A stretch of 64,000 bases of DNA from contig JAOSJO010000028.1 of assembly GCA_027494055.1 (NCBI GenBank), forward strand, positions 62,001-126,000, given 5' to 3'. A model generated the notes under the pieces. That model was not told the origin of the DNA, made no database searches, and saw only the letters and a list, made by a program, of their open reading frames with translations. The stretch comes from Anaerolineae bacterium (GTDB lineage: Bacteria > Chloroflexota > Anaerolineae > Aggregatilineales > JAFGMM01). Positions within the stretch are counted from its first letter, which is position 1; every line of letters begins with the position of its first letter. Below, piece after piece: positions 41,940-50,850 of the stretch. The position numbers and the translations under genes were made by a program.

Positions 41940-42257
41940 TTAGAACAGCCCCCACTCAGCGGCGGCGCTGTCCTCCATGAGGTCGGGGGTCCACATTTCC
42001 ATGCTCATCTCGATGGTGGTGGGTCGGTCGAGGGCCTGCTGCGCGGCGCGCCGCGTCTGTTCGAGGAGTTGCGGCGCGTAGGGGCAGAAGGGCGTGGTCA
42101 TCATCATGACGATGTGCGCGCTGTCCGCCTCGATCTGCAGGTCGCGGACCAGGCCCAGCTCAACCACGTTCATCCCAATCTCGGGGTCCATGACCTCGCG
42201 CATGGCCGTCATCGCCGCCTCGTGCAACGCTTCATAGTTCTCGACGTTTTCCGCCAT
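41940..42257 (-). CDS. MIP18/DUF59-family Fe-S assembly protein (SufT/PaaD-like)
   Basis: The 105-residue protein has the family start EALHEAAMTAMREVMDPEIGMNVVELGLVRDL and the cysteine motif TTPFCPYAPQLLEQT; the cysteine helps Fe-S transfer or carrier function. Proteins of this kind assist maturation of Fe-S proteins. It is divergent from sufC with a shared control region, which supports that job. The C-terminal residues after MEMWTPDLMED are longer than in the smallest members. The stop is at 41940, 14 bases from a large palindrome. Confidence 0.88.
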   Translation of the reverse strand: MAENVENYEALHEAAMTAMREVMDPEIGMNVVELGLVRDLQIEADSAHIVMMMTTPFCPYAPQLLEQTRRAAQQALDRPTTIEMSMEMWTPDLMEDSAAAEWGLF

Positions 42258-42323
42258 CGAACAACTCCCTCTATCCGGTCCGGACTGTATGATATTGCCA
42301 GTTTATCATGGCCGGCGCGGGGT

Positions 42324-42357
42324 GTCAATTTTTATGATGGTGACCATAATTATTGAC
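42324..42357. promoter_or_regulatory. Imperfect palindrome overlapping the sufC promoter, possible operator
   Basis: GTCAAT (42324) and ATTGAC (42352-42357) flank a central ATGGT-G-ACCAT. The right arm overlaps the -35 box. A Rrf2-type (SufR/IscR-like) repressor is a plausible binder, but this is inference. Confidence 0.5.
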
Positions 42358-42381
42358 GCACCCTCCCCGCTGTGGTATAAT
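42353..42381 (+). promoter_or_regulatory. Sigma-70 promoter of sufCBD
   Basis: TTGACG (42353-42358), 17 bases, TATAAT (42376-42381), about 65 bases before the sufC ATG. Confidence 0.8.
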
Positions 42382-42446
42382 CCCACCGACTTGATATGAA
42401 AACGGCACCGCCGCCACGCGGCAGCGCAGGAGGAAAAAGTTCGAAA

Positions 42447-43223
42447 ATGGGTTCCGTACTCGAAATCCGCAACCTACACGTCAACGTTGAGGATCAGCCT
42501 ATCCTCAACGGCGTCAACCTGATTATCAAGCAGGGCGAAATCCACGCCCTGATGGGGCCGAACGGGTCGGGCAAGAGCACGCTCGCGTACACGTTGATGG
42601 GCCACCCGGCCTACGAAGTGACCGGCGGCGAGGTGATCTTCAAGGGTGAGAACATCCTGGAATTGGAGCCTGACGAGCGCGCGCACCTGGGCCTGTTCCT
42701 GGCCTTTCAGTACCCGGTGGCGATCCCCGGCGTGAGCGTGGCGAACTTCTTGCGCACGGCGATCAACGCGCGCCGCAAGCTGGAGGACCCCAACGACAAG
42801 GGCATCAGCATACCGGAGTTCCGGCGCTTGCTGACGAAGAAGATGGACCAGCTAAAGATGGATCACGGCTTCGCCGGGCGCTACCTCAACGACGGGTTCT
42901 CTGGCGGCGAGAAGAAGCGCGCCGAAATCCTGCAGTTGGCGACGCTGGAGCCGGAGATTGCCATTCTGGACGAGACCGACTCCGGGCTGGACATCGACGC
43001 GCTGCGCATCGTGGCGGAGGGCGTTGACGCGCTCGCGGGGCCGAACCTGGGCGTGCTGGTAATCACCCACTACCAGCGGATTCTCAACTACATCAAGCCG
43101 CAGTTCGTGCACGTGATGTTCGACGGGCGCATCGTCGAATCGGGCGGGCCGGACCTGGCGCTGCAACTTGAGGAAGCCGGCTACGACTGGGTCCGCGAGA
43201 AGTACGCGGGCGCGGCGCAATAA
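42447..43223 (+). CDS. sufC: Fe-S cluster assembly ATPase SufC
   Basis: SufC is the ABC-type ATPase of the SufBCD scaffold that builds Fe-S clusters. The 258-residue protein has Walker A (GPNGSGKSTLAYTLMG), the Q-loop (FLAFQYPVAIPGVS), the signature FSGGEKKRAEILQLA and the SufC-type Walker B/D-loop ILDETDSGLDIDALR, with the switch histidine in VITHYQRILNYI. The ATG at 42447 has AGGAGG about 14 bases upstream. It leads the operon sufC-sufB-sufD. There is no sufS or sufU gene in the window. Confidence 0.97.
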   Translation: MGSVLEIRNLHVNVEDQPILNGVNLIIKQGEIHALMGPNGSGKSTLAYTLMGHPAYEVTGGEVIFKGENILELEPDERAHLGLFLAFQYPVAIPGVSVANFLRTAINARRKLEDPNDKGISIPEFRRLLTKKMDQLKMDHGFAGRYLNDGFSGGEKKRAEILQLATLEPEIAILDETDSGLDIDALRIVAEGVDALAGPNLGVLVITHYQRILNYIKPQFVHVMFDGRIVESGGPDLALQLEEAGYDWVREKYAGAAQ

Positions 43224-43284
43224 CGCGCAGGGCCGAACGCACGGCGTTGAAGCGCAGCAGTTTCATTGTGGTGAGGAGAGCGTT

Positions 43285-44700
43285 ATGGTCGCTGAGAACG
43301 AACAGCTTTACGGTTTAAAGAGCCAGTACGCGGAGAAATACGGCTTCTCCGACCCGGAGAACTATGTCTTCAAGGCGCGCAAAGGCCTTGATGAGGAGAT
43401 CGTGCGCGAAATCTCCTGGATGAAGGGAGAGCCGGAGTGGATGCTGGACCTGCGGCTCCGCAGCCTGGAGATCTTCCGGAGCAAGCCCATGCCCACCTGG
43501 GGCGCGGACCTGAGCCAGATCAACTTCGACGACATCTACTACTACCTCAGGGCCACGGACCGGCAGGAGAGCAACTGGGACGACGTGCCGGAGGACATCA
43601 AGCGGACGTTTGACCGCCTCGGCATCCCCGAAGCTGAGCAGAAGTTCCTGGCCGGCGTGGGCGCGCAGTACGAGTCGGAGGTGGTCTATCACAAGGTGCA
43701 TGAGGACCTCGAACGCCAAGGCGTGATCTTCCTCGACATGGATTCGGGCCTGCGCGAGCACGAGGACATCGTGCGCGAGTACTTCGGGACCATCATCCCG
43801 CCCACCGACAACAAATTCGCCGCGCTCAACACGGCGGTGTGGAGCGGCGGGTCGTTCGTCTACGTGCCGGCGGGCAAGCATATAGAGATGCCGCTTCAGG
43901 CGTACTTCCGCATCAACGCGCGCAACATGGGCCAGTTCGAGCGCACGCTGATTATCGTCGAAGAGGGCGCGTCGGTGCACTACGTCGAAGGCTGCACCGC
44001 GCCGATCTACAGCGAGGAGAGCCTGCACAGCGCGGTGGTGGAGATCATCATCAAGGAAGGCGGGAACTGCCGCTACACCACTATCCAGAACTGGGCCAAC
44101 AACGTCTACAACCTGGTGACCAAGCGCGCGGTCGCCTACCGCGACGCGCAGATGTACTGGGTGGACGGCAACCTCGGCTCCAAGGTGACGATGAAGTACC
44201 CCTCGGTGTACCTGATGGAGCCGGGCGCGCACGGCGAGGTGCTTTCCATCGCCTTCGCCGGCAAAGGCCAGCACCAGGACGCCGGCGCGAAGATGGTCCA
44301 CAACGCGCCGCACACCACCAGCCAGGTCATCAGCAAGTCGATCAGCATGGACGGCGGGCGCGCGTCGTATCGCGGCCTGCTCAAGGTGTACGAGGGCGCG
44401 CACGACTCGCGCAGCCACGTCGTGTGCGACGCGCTACTACTGGACGAGCGCAGCCGCTCGGACACGTACCCGTACATCGAGATCAACGAGGAGCGCGTGA
44501 GCGTCGGGCACGAGGCGAGCGTCTCCAAGGTGAACGAGGACCAGCTCTTCTACCTGATGAGCCGGGGTCTGAGCGAGGAAGAGGCGAACGTGATGGTCGT
44601 CACCGGCTTCATCGAGCCGTTCGTCAAGGAACTGCCGATGGAGTACGCCATCGAGCTGAACCGCCTCATCGCGCTCCAGATGGAAGGCTCCATCGGGTAA
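43285..44700 (+). CDS. sufB: Fe-S cluster assembly scaffold SufB
   Basis: SufB is the core scaffold of the SUF system and pairs with SufD. The 471-residue protein has the family pattern EKYGFSDPENYVFKARKG, WMLDLRLRSLEIF, the KFAALNTAVWSGGSFVYVP strand, EGCTAPIYSEESLHSAVVEI (with the conserved cysteine) and HNAPHTTSQVISKSIS, and ends YAIELNRLIALQMEGSIG. The gene is intact. GTGAGGAG precedes the ATG at 43285. A palindrome cluster separates it from sufD. Confidence 0.97.
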   Translation: MVAENEQLYGLKSQYAEKYGFSDPENYVFKARKGLDEEIVREISWMKGEPEWMLDLRLRSLEIFRSKPMPTWGADLSQINFDDIYYYLRATDRQESNWDDVPEDIKRTFDRLGIPEAEQKFLAGVGAQYESEVVYHKVHEDLERQGVIFLDMDSGLREHEDIVREYFGTIIPPTDNKFAALNTAVWSGGSFVYVPAGKHIEMPLQAYFRINARNMGQFERTLIIVEEGASVHYVEGCTAPIYSEESLHSAVVEIIIKEGGNCRYTTIQNWANNVYNLVTKRAVAYRDAQMYWVDGNLGSKVTMKYPSVYLMEPGAHGEVLSIAFAGKGQHQDAGAKMVHNAPHTTSQVISKSISMDGGRASYRGLLKVYEGAHDSRSHVVCDALLLDERSRSDTYPYIEINEERVSVGHEASVSKVNEDQLFYLMSRGLSEEEANVMVVTGFIEPFVKELPMEYAIELNRLIALQMEGSIG

Positions 44701-44745
44701 GGCGGGTAAGGCCCGCCCCGGCTGGATAATGAACCAGACAAGGGC

Positions 44746-44815
44746 GGGACAGGGGGCTTAAGCCCCCTGTCCCCCCGTAAACGATGCGATGTAGGGGCAA
44801 GGCATGCCTTGCCCT
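44746..44815. repeat. Two palindromes between sufB and sufD
   Basis: The first (44746-44773) is the GGGACAGGGGG-CTTAAG-CCCCCTGTCCC type also found at 9601. The second (44793-44815) has the AGGGCAAGGCA/TGCCTTGCCCT arms also found at 63857. They stand in the middle of the suf operon. Confidence 0.85.
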
Positions 44816-44856
44816 GCCTGCGAAATGTGTCAGTACCCACAACGGAGAAAGTTACT

Positions 44857-46206
44857 TTGGCCCGTGTAGTAAAACGCCGAACCAGAACCACAGAACCCGC
44901 CGTACCCTACACCCGCGCCGACATCGAGGCGCTGAGCCAGCAGATGAAGGAACCCGGCTGGGTGACCGAGAAGCGGCTCGCCGCCTGGGACGTGTTCGAG
45001 GCGACGCCCTGGCCGTCAACCAACGACGAACCCTGGCGGCGCACCGACTACCGCCACCTCCGCTGGGACGAGGCCACGCCCCGGCATTCGGTCAACGGCG
45101 TGGTCCTGCGCGACATCCCGGAGGATCACCGCGCGCCGCTGATCGGCGCACAGCAGGGCGGGATGGTCGCCCACGTGGGCGAGAAGGTCGTCGCGCGTGA
45201 GATCGCCGACGCGCTGGCATCCAGGGGCGTGATCTTCACCGACCTGAGCACCGCCGTCCGCGAGCACAGCGACCTGGTGCGCGAACATTTCATGACGCAC
45301 GCCGTTGTGCCCGAACAGGGCAAGTTCGCTGCGCTGAACGCCGCAATGTGGACGCACGGCGTCTTTCTCTACGTGCCGCGCGGCGTGCACGTCGAACTGC
45401 CGCCGCACAGCGTCATGTGGGCGCCGCACGTCGGCGCGACGCTCGGCCACATCCTGGTCGTGGTCGAAGACGGCGCAGACGTGACCTACCTGCACGAGTA
45501 CGCCTCGCCGACGCTGGAACAGCAGTCGCTGTACGTCGGCGTGACCGAGTTGATCGTGAAGGACAACGCGCAGCTCCGGTTTGTCTCGCTGCAGGAGTGG
45601 GGCGCGCACACGTTCGTGTTCACCCACCAGCGCGCCCGCGTGGGCCGCGATGCGCGGCTCGACTGGATGATGGGCGCGATGGGCGGCAGGTTCAACAAGG
45701 ACTTCCTTGAGATCGAGCTTGACGGCCAGGGCAGTTGGGCGCGCATGTCCGGGCTGTACTTCGCGCAGGGCAACCAGTTCATGGACCTGGACACGCAGCA
45801 GAACCACAACGCGCCGCACACCACCAGCGACCTGCTCTTCAAGGGCGCGCTGGCCGACACCGCGCGCACCGTGTGGCAGGGCATGATCCGTGCGCTGCCC
45901 GGCGCGCAGAAGACCGACGGCTTCCAGGCGAACCGCAACCTGCTGCTCTCCAGCAAGGCGCGCGCCGACAGCATCCCCGGCCTGGAGATCGAGGCCGACG
46001 ACGTGCGCTGCACGCACGCGGCGGCGCTGAGCCAGATGGAAGAGGAGCCGATCTTCTACCTGATGAGCCGGGGCGTCCCGCGCCACGAGGCCGAGCGGCT
46101 GATCGTGAACGGCTTCTTCGTCCCCATCCTGGAGCGCGTGCCGTTCGAGGGCGTGCGCGACCGCCTGTGGGACGCGATAAACACGCGGCTGGAGGCGGCG
46201 CTGTAG
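44857..46206 (+). CDS. sufD: Fe-S cluster assembly protein SufD
   Basis: SufD is the SufB partner in the scaffold. The protein of about 449 residues has PGWVTEKRLAAWDVFEATPWP, HVELPPHSVMWAPHVGATLGHI, the KFAALNAAMWTHGVFLYVPRG strand shared with SufB, HNAPHTTSDLLFKGALADTART, the histidine-containing C-terminal segment, and the end IEADDVRCTHAAALSQMEEEPIFYLMSRG. I chose the TTG at 44857 because CGGAGAAAG lies 6-14 bases upstream; a GTG at 44827 is also possible. It is the third gene of the operon, downstream of two palindromes that may lower its expression. Confidence 0.93.
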   Translation: MARVVKRRTRTTEPAVPYTRADIEALSQQMKEPGWVTEKRLAAWDVFEATPWPSTNDEPWRRTDYRHLRWDEATPRHSVNGVVLRDIPEDHRAPLIGAQQGGMVAHVGEKVVAREIADALASRGVIFTDLSTAVREHSDLVREHFMTHAVVPEQGKFAALNAAMWTHGVFLYVPRGVHVELPPHSVMWAPHVGATLGHILVVVEDGADVTYLHEYASPTLEQQSLYVGVTELIVKDNAQLRFVSLQEWGAHTFVFTHQRARVGRDARLDWMMGAMGGRFNKDFLEIELDGQGSWARMSGLYFAQGNQFMDLDTQQNHNAPHTTSDLLFKGALADTARTVWQGMIRALPGAQKTDGFQANRNLLLSSKARADSIPGLEIEADDVRCTHAAALSQMEEEPIFYLMSRGVPRHEAERLIVNGFFVPILERVPFEGVRDRLWDAINTRLEAAL

Positions 46207-46230
46207 TACCAGACGACTCTGTGTCATCGT

Positions 46231-46254
46231 AGGGGCACGGCACGCCGTGCCCCT
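46231..46254. repeat. AGGGGCACGGC palindrome after sufD
   Basis: AGGGGCACGGC and its inverted copy GCCGTGCCCCT, one base out of register, 25 bases after the sufD stop. It may serve as the operon terminator. The same arms are found at 60109. Confidence 0.75.
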
Positions 46255-46313
46255 CTTTGTTATAATCCACCACCGATAGCGCGCTCATCCTTCTTCAAGG
46301 AGCGTCCCAACCG

Positions 46314-48562
46314 GTGGAAGACACTCTCCAACGCCGCCCCTGGCTGACCCCCGCCCTCCTCGCCCTGCTGAGCCTGCTCTTCTTCGGCGGCGTGTTGTGG
46401 ACGCCCGGCCAGGTGATCGCCGCGCCCGACATCGAGGCGCTGTTCTACCCCTGGCTCACCTTCGCCAGGGACGCGATCCGCCAGGGCGTCTTCCCCTACT
46501 GGGATGTCAACCAGTTCTCCGGCTACCCCTTCTTCGCCAACATCCAGGTCGCGCTCTTCTACCCACCGACCTGGCTCTGCCTCGTCCTGCCCATCTCGGC
46601 GGGGCTGGCGGTCAACCTCGCGCTGCACGTGTGGCTCGGCGGCTGGGGATGGCGCGGCTCGTGCGCTGGCTCGGCGGGTCGCACAGCGGGGCGCTCGTCG
46701 CGGGGATCGCGTTCGCGTTCTCCGGCTTCATGAGCGTCCGCGTCGCGGAGGGGCACTACGGCTACATCAACACGTTCGCGTGGACGCCCTGGGTCGTGCT
46801 CGCCTACTGGTGGGCGGCGCGCGATGGCGGCTGGCGGCGCGCGGCGCTGGCCGGCCTCCCGTTCGGCATGGCGATCCTCGCCGGGCACATCACGTCGCTG
46901 CTCTACATCGCCCTGATCGTGCTCGCGGCGGCGGTATATCAGGCCGTGGTTGCTGAGAACCGCGCCTGGAAGCAACGCCTCTGGCGGGCCGGCGCGCCGC
47001 TCGCGGTGATGGCCGCCGTGGGCGTGGCGCTCGCCGGCGTGCAGTTGCTCCCGACGGCGGAGTTCGCAGCGCGCTCGACGCGCGTCAGCGCCGGCTTCGA
47101 CGACGCGGCGCTCGCGCGCTATTCCCTGTACCCCGAACACCTGCTCACGCTCGCCGCGCCGGACTTCTTCGGCCAGCCGTTCATCACCGGTTACTGGGCG
47201 CGCGGCGCGTATGGCGAGTCGATGTACTACGCCGGCGTGCTGCCGCTGCTGCTGGCGCTGCTGGCGCTCCGCGCGCGGAGCTTCCGCAAGCCGGCGGCGT
47301 TCTTCGCGCTGCTGGCGGGCGGCGGGCTGCTGCTGGCGCTGGGCGTGAACGGCCCGGTCTACCCGGTGGCGTACCGCCTGCTGCCGTTCTTCCGCATCGC
47401 CGGCGTGCCGGCGCGGGCGGGGTTCCTCTTCCTGTTCGGCGTCTGCGCGCTGGCGGGCCTCGCGGTGACGCAGATGCACGATCCCCAGGCGCGGCGGCGG
47501 CTGCTCAGGCCGCGCGACGCACGCTGGCTGCGCGGCGCGCTCGGCGTGGCGCTGCTGGCGGCGCTGGTGGCCTTCGTGTTCTTCGCGCTCAACCTGCCCG
47601 ACTCCGAGGCGGGGCGCGCGTTTCACATGGGCAACGCGCTGCTCCTGTTTGCGCTGTGGCTGGCGCTGGGCGCGGGCGCGCTGTGGTGGTGGGCGCGCGG
47701 CGGGGCAGGGCGGTGGGCGCCGGCGCTGGTCGCGGCGCTGGTGCTGCTCGACCTGTGGACGTTTGGCCTGCGGCTCGTCAGGCCGGGCGCGCTGCCGCCG
47801 CAGCCGGTGTGGGGGCACGATCCGCGACCTGACCGGCGACGCCTACCGCGCGGCGGGGCCGTTCCGCATCGTGCCCTGGGGGTCAACATCTTCTGGCAGA
47901 ACGGCGCGACGCTCACCGACGACGTGGAGAGCGTCTTCGGCTACAACACGATGGAGCTGGCCGACTACAATGCGTTTCAGTTGGCGGCGACGGACTGGCG
48001 CGCGCCTGCCTACGACCTCCTCAACGCGCGTTACGTGGCGCACTGGGGCGCGCTCGAAGACGCGGCGGATTACACGTTTGTCGGCGAGGGGTACGGCGTC
48101 TACGTCTACGAGCGGCCCGGCTGGATGCCGCGCGCCTGGCTCGCCGGGCAGTATGAGGTCGCGGGGGACCCCATCGGCCGGCTGAACCAGTCGGACTTCG
48201 ATTACCGCACAACCGTCCTCCTCAGCGAGGCCCCGCCGTGCGCGCCAGAAGGCGACGGCGCGGGCAGCGTCCGGGTCTTGGCAGAGACGCCGGACCGGGT
48301 CGAGCTGGCGGTCGAGGCCGAAGCGCCGTCGCTGCTGGTCTACAGCGGCCAGTTTTACCCCGGCTGGACAGCGGCGGTCGATGGCGCGCCGGCGGCGGTG
48401 CTGCGCGCGGACGCCGTGCTGCGGGCGGTGTGCGTGCCCGCCGGCCGCCACACCGTGACCATGCAGTTCCGCCCGGCGTCGCTGGCCGCCGGCGCGGCGC
48501 TCACGCTCGTGGCGCTCGGCCTGCTGCTCGTCGCCGGGCGCGCGGCAATTCGGCAGCGTTAG
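46314..48562 (+). CDS. YfhO-like multi-spanning membrane protein (two frameshifts)
   Basis: The corrected protein is about 749 residues. The first 480 residues hold about ten membrane helices, with a loop DIEALFYPWLTFARDAIRQG and GVFPYWDVNQFSGYPFFANIQ near the start, as in YfhO and related GT-C-like proteins thought to modify cell-surface polymers. The last about 230 residues are a beta-rich outside domain with YLVYSGQFYPGWTAAVDG-like LVYSGQFYPGWTAAVDG and a final membrane helix. Frame changes lie near 46640 and 47815. The GTG start at 46314 follows AAGGAG and a -10-like TATAAT (46261-46266). No substrate can be assigned. Confidence 0.75.
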
Positions 48563-48657
48563 CCGGACATGGTAGATTCACTGCGGCGCACCCGGTTCGC
48601 TCCCGTCATCGATGAAGGGAGTTATTTCTGTTAGCCAAAGCGCCAGGGGGTAGGGGA

Positions 48658-50504
48658 ATGGGCGCGCCCGAGACTGAGGCCCAAAAAGCGCTGGAACTGG
48701 TATACGCGCACTACGTGCTTGTGCCCATCGCCAACCCGGTGAACGCCGAAGCGCTGCTCCGGTTGGGCGCGTCGCTGGCCGACCCCGAAGACGGCGTGGT
48801 GCTTGCGTTGCACGTCGTGGTTGCCGGCGCCGACAGCGATGCGGTGGCCGAACTGCCCGACGACCTGGCCCAGATCGTGCAGGAGTTGATCGAGGAGGGC
48901 CTGCGCGTAAAGCCGACCTCGATCCGCGCCAGCAACCCGGAGCGCGGCATCCTGGACGCGGCGCGCGAAGAGGGCGCAGACCTGATTGTCCTGGGCTATC
49001 ACGGCGGCAACAGCGAGTCGGTGATGGGACCGGTCGTCGAGGCGGTGGCGCGCACGGCGCAGTCAGACCTGGTTGTGTATCGCGGCGAGACCAACATCAA
49101 GGTCAAGCGCATCCTGATTCCGGCGGACGGCGGCGCCAACTCGCGGGTGGCGGCGCGGCTGGGGATGGTCCTTTCCGAGAGCTACCACGCGCCCATGACG
49201 GCGCTCTACGTGCAGGAGGGGATGGCCGAAGGCCGCTGGCACGGGCTGCAAGTCATCGGGGCAACCCTGGCTGAACTCCCAAACGCGAATGCGGTGGAAC
49301 AGAAGGTCATCCGCGCAACCGACGTGGCGCTCGGCATCCTTGGCGAGGCCGGCCCGCACGACCTGGTGCTCTTTGGCTTTGCACAGCACAGCCCTTTCGA
49401 GCGGTGGCTGTACGGCAGCGTCGCGCAGCGCATCCTGAAGTACGCGCCGGGCCCGGTGATCCTGTCGAAAAGCTCCGAAGTCGCCCTGGAGCCGTCGCTG
49501 CGCAACCGCGTCGAGCGGTGGGTTGCGGGCCTCTCACCGCGCCTGACACCGAACGAGCGTGAGGGCGTGCGCCAGCAGGCGCTCGACATGGCGCGGCCTA
49601 GCGTCAACTTCTTCGTCCTGGTCATCCTGTCGAGCATCATCGCCAGCTTCGGGCTGCTGCAAAACAGCGTGGCCGTCATCATCGGCGCGATGCTCGTCGC
49701 GCCCCTCATGGCCCCACTGCTGGCCTTCTCCATCGGCCTGGTGATCGGCGAGCTGCGCCTGATGCAGAAGGCGGCGACCAACGTGGGGAAGGGCATGTTG
49801 CTGTCGCTGGTGATCGCCGTGGTGGTGGGGGTGATCACGCCATTTGGCGGCATGACGACTGAGATGTCGTTCCGAACCCAGCCGACGATCCTCGATCTCT
49901 TCGTGGCCCTTGCCTCCGGGGCGGCGGCGGCCTACGCCATCGCGCGCAAGGACGTGCCGGCGGCGCTGACCGGCGTGGCAATCGCCGCCGCGCTGATGCC
50001 GCCGCTGTGCACCGTTGGGCTGCTCATCGCGTATGGCAGGCTGCCGCTTGCGCTGGGCGCGCTCCAGTTGTTTCTGCTCAACATCGTCTCGATTGCCCTC
50101 GCCGGCGCGGGCATCTTCCTGTGGCTCGGCATCACGCCAGGCTTGGGGAAGGTCGCCCTGCAGTCGGTGGGCCAGCGGTTGGCGTTCCTGGCAATCGTGC
50201 TGGTCCTGCTGGCGGTGCCGCTGGGTATTGGTCTGTGGCAGGTGGTCGCCACCGAAGCGGAGAACCGCGCGATCCAGGATGCGCTGAGCCGGGAAGACAT
50301 CGATGCTGTGCAGTGGGAGCTGGTTTCCGTCGAGGTTGACCGCGACTACGAGGGGGCGCTGCGCGTCGTGGCGACCGTCAGGACGTGGGGGAGCTATCGC
50401 GCGCGGAGGTGGGCCGGATTGAGGAAATGATTGCGACGAACCTCGGCAAGCCCGTCCGCCTTGATGTCGTCGCGCTGCCCGTTATCCACCTGCAAGTAGA
50501 CTGA
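48658..50504 (+). CDS. Usp-like domains fused to a DUF389 membrane protein (one frameshift)
   Basis: Residues about 1-275 are two universal-stress-like alpha/beta domains (VLVPIANPVNAEALLRLGAS, ADLIVLGYHGG; and RILIPADGGANSRVAARLG, HDLVLFGFAQHSPFERWLYGSVAQRIL). From about 310 the DUF389/TIGR00341 membrane part follows with VNFFVLVILSSIIASFGLLQN and IGAMLVAPLMAPLLAFSIGLV, then further helices to about 530. A shift near 50388 (TVRTWG) hides the true tail, which ends LDVVALPVIHLQVD at 50504. The corrected length is about 615 residues. The function of DUF389 is not known; the fusion suggests a stress- or nucleotide-gated membrane protein. Confidence 0.82.
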
Positions 50505-50570
50505 CTTCGCATTTGCTCACCTTGCCGGTTCAGTGTCGTGCTGTGGTGTGTTTGGCGTAACCCGACGACT

Positions 50571-50700
50571 GATGGATTCTGAATAATTGCACGGACAATG
50601 CTCTCTTGACCGCCCTGAAGAGGCGCAGCGTGCTGTGGCCCCATCCACCGCCATATCGGGCGGTAGGGGCGACCCGCTGGTTCGCCCCTACAACCAACCT
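50571..50700. repeat. Dispersed composite repeat, copy 3
   Basis: It carries the gatggattctg left arm, a GAGGCGCAGC part, and the ACCGCC..GGCGGT and AGGGGCGACC..TTCGCCCCT hairpins shared with copies 1 and 2. It fills the 346-base gap before the kinase gene together with its promoter. Confidence 0.75.
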
Positions 50701-50774
50701 TGAATCAGTAATATAACATGACGCACAAAAACTAACGAAGAGTGAAGGTTCCATCGCAGAATAATTAACGATGC

Positions 50775-50780
50775 TATAAT
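50775..50780 (+). promoter_or_regulatory. Extended -10 box before the six-GAF kinase
   Basis: A TATAAT hexamer about 70 bases before the ATG at 50851. No good -35 was found, so it may depend on another factor. Confidence 0.45.
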
Positions 50781-50850
50781 GCGAAGATAGTGTTTTCAGG
50801 GCGTGCGCCGCTTCGATGGCGAAAGGGCGTTGCCGAGGCTGCGGTTCACC

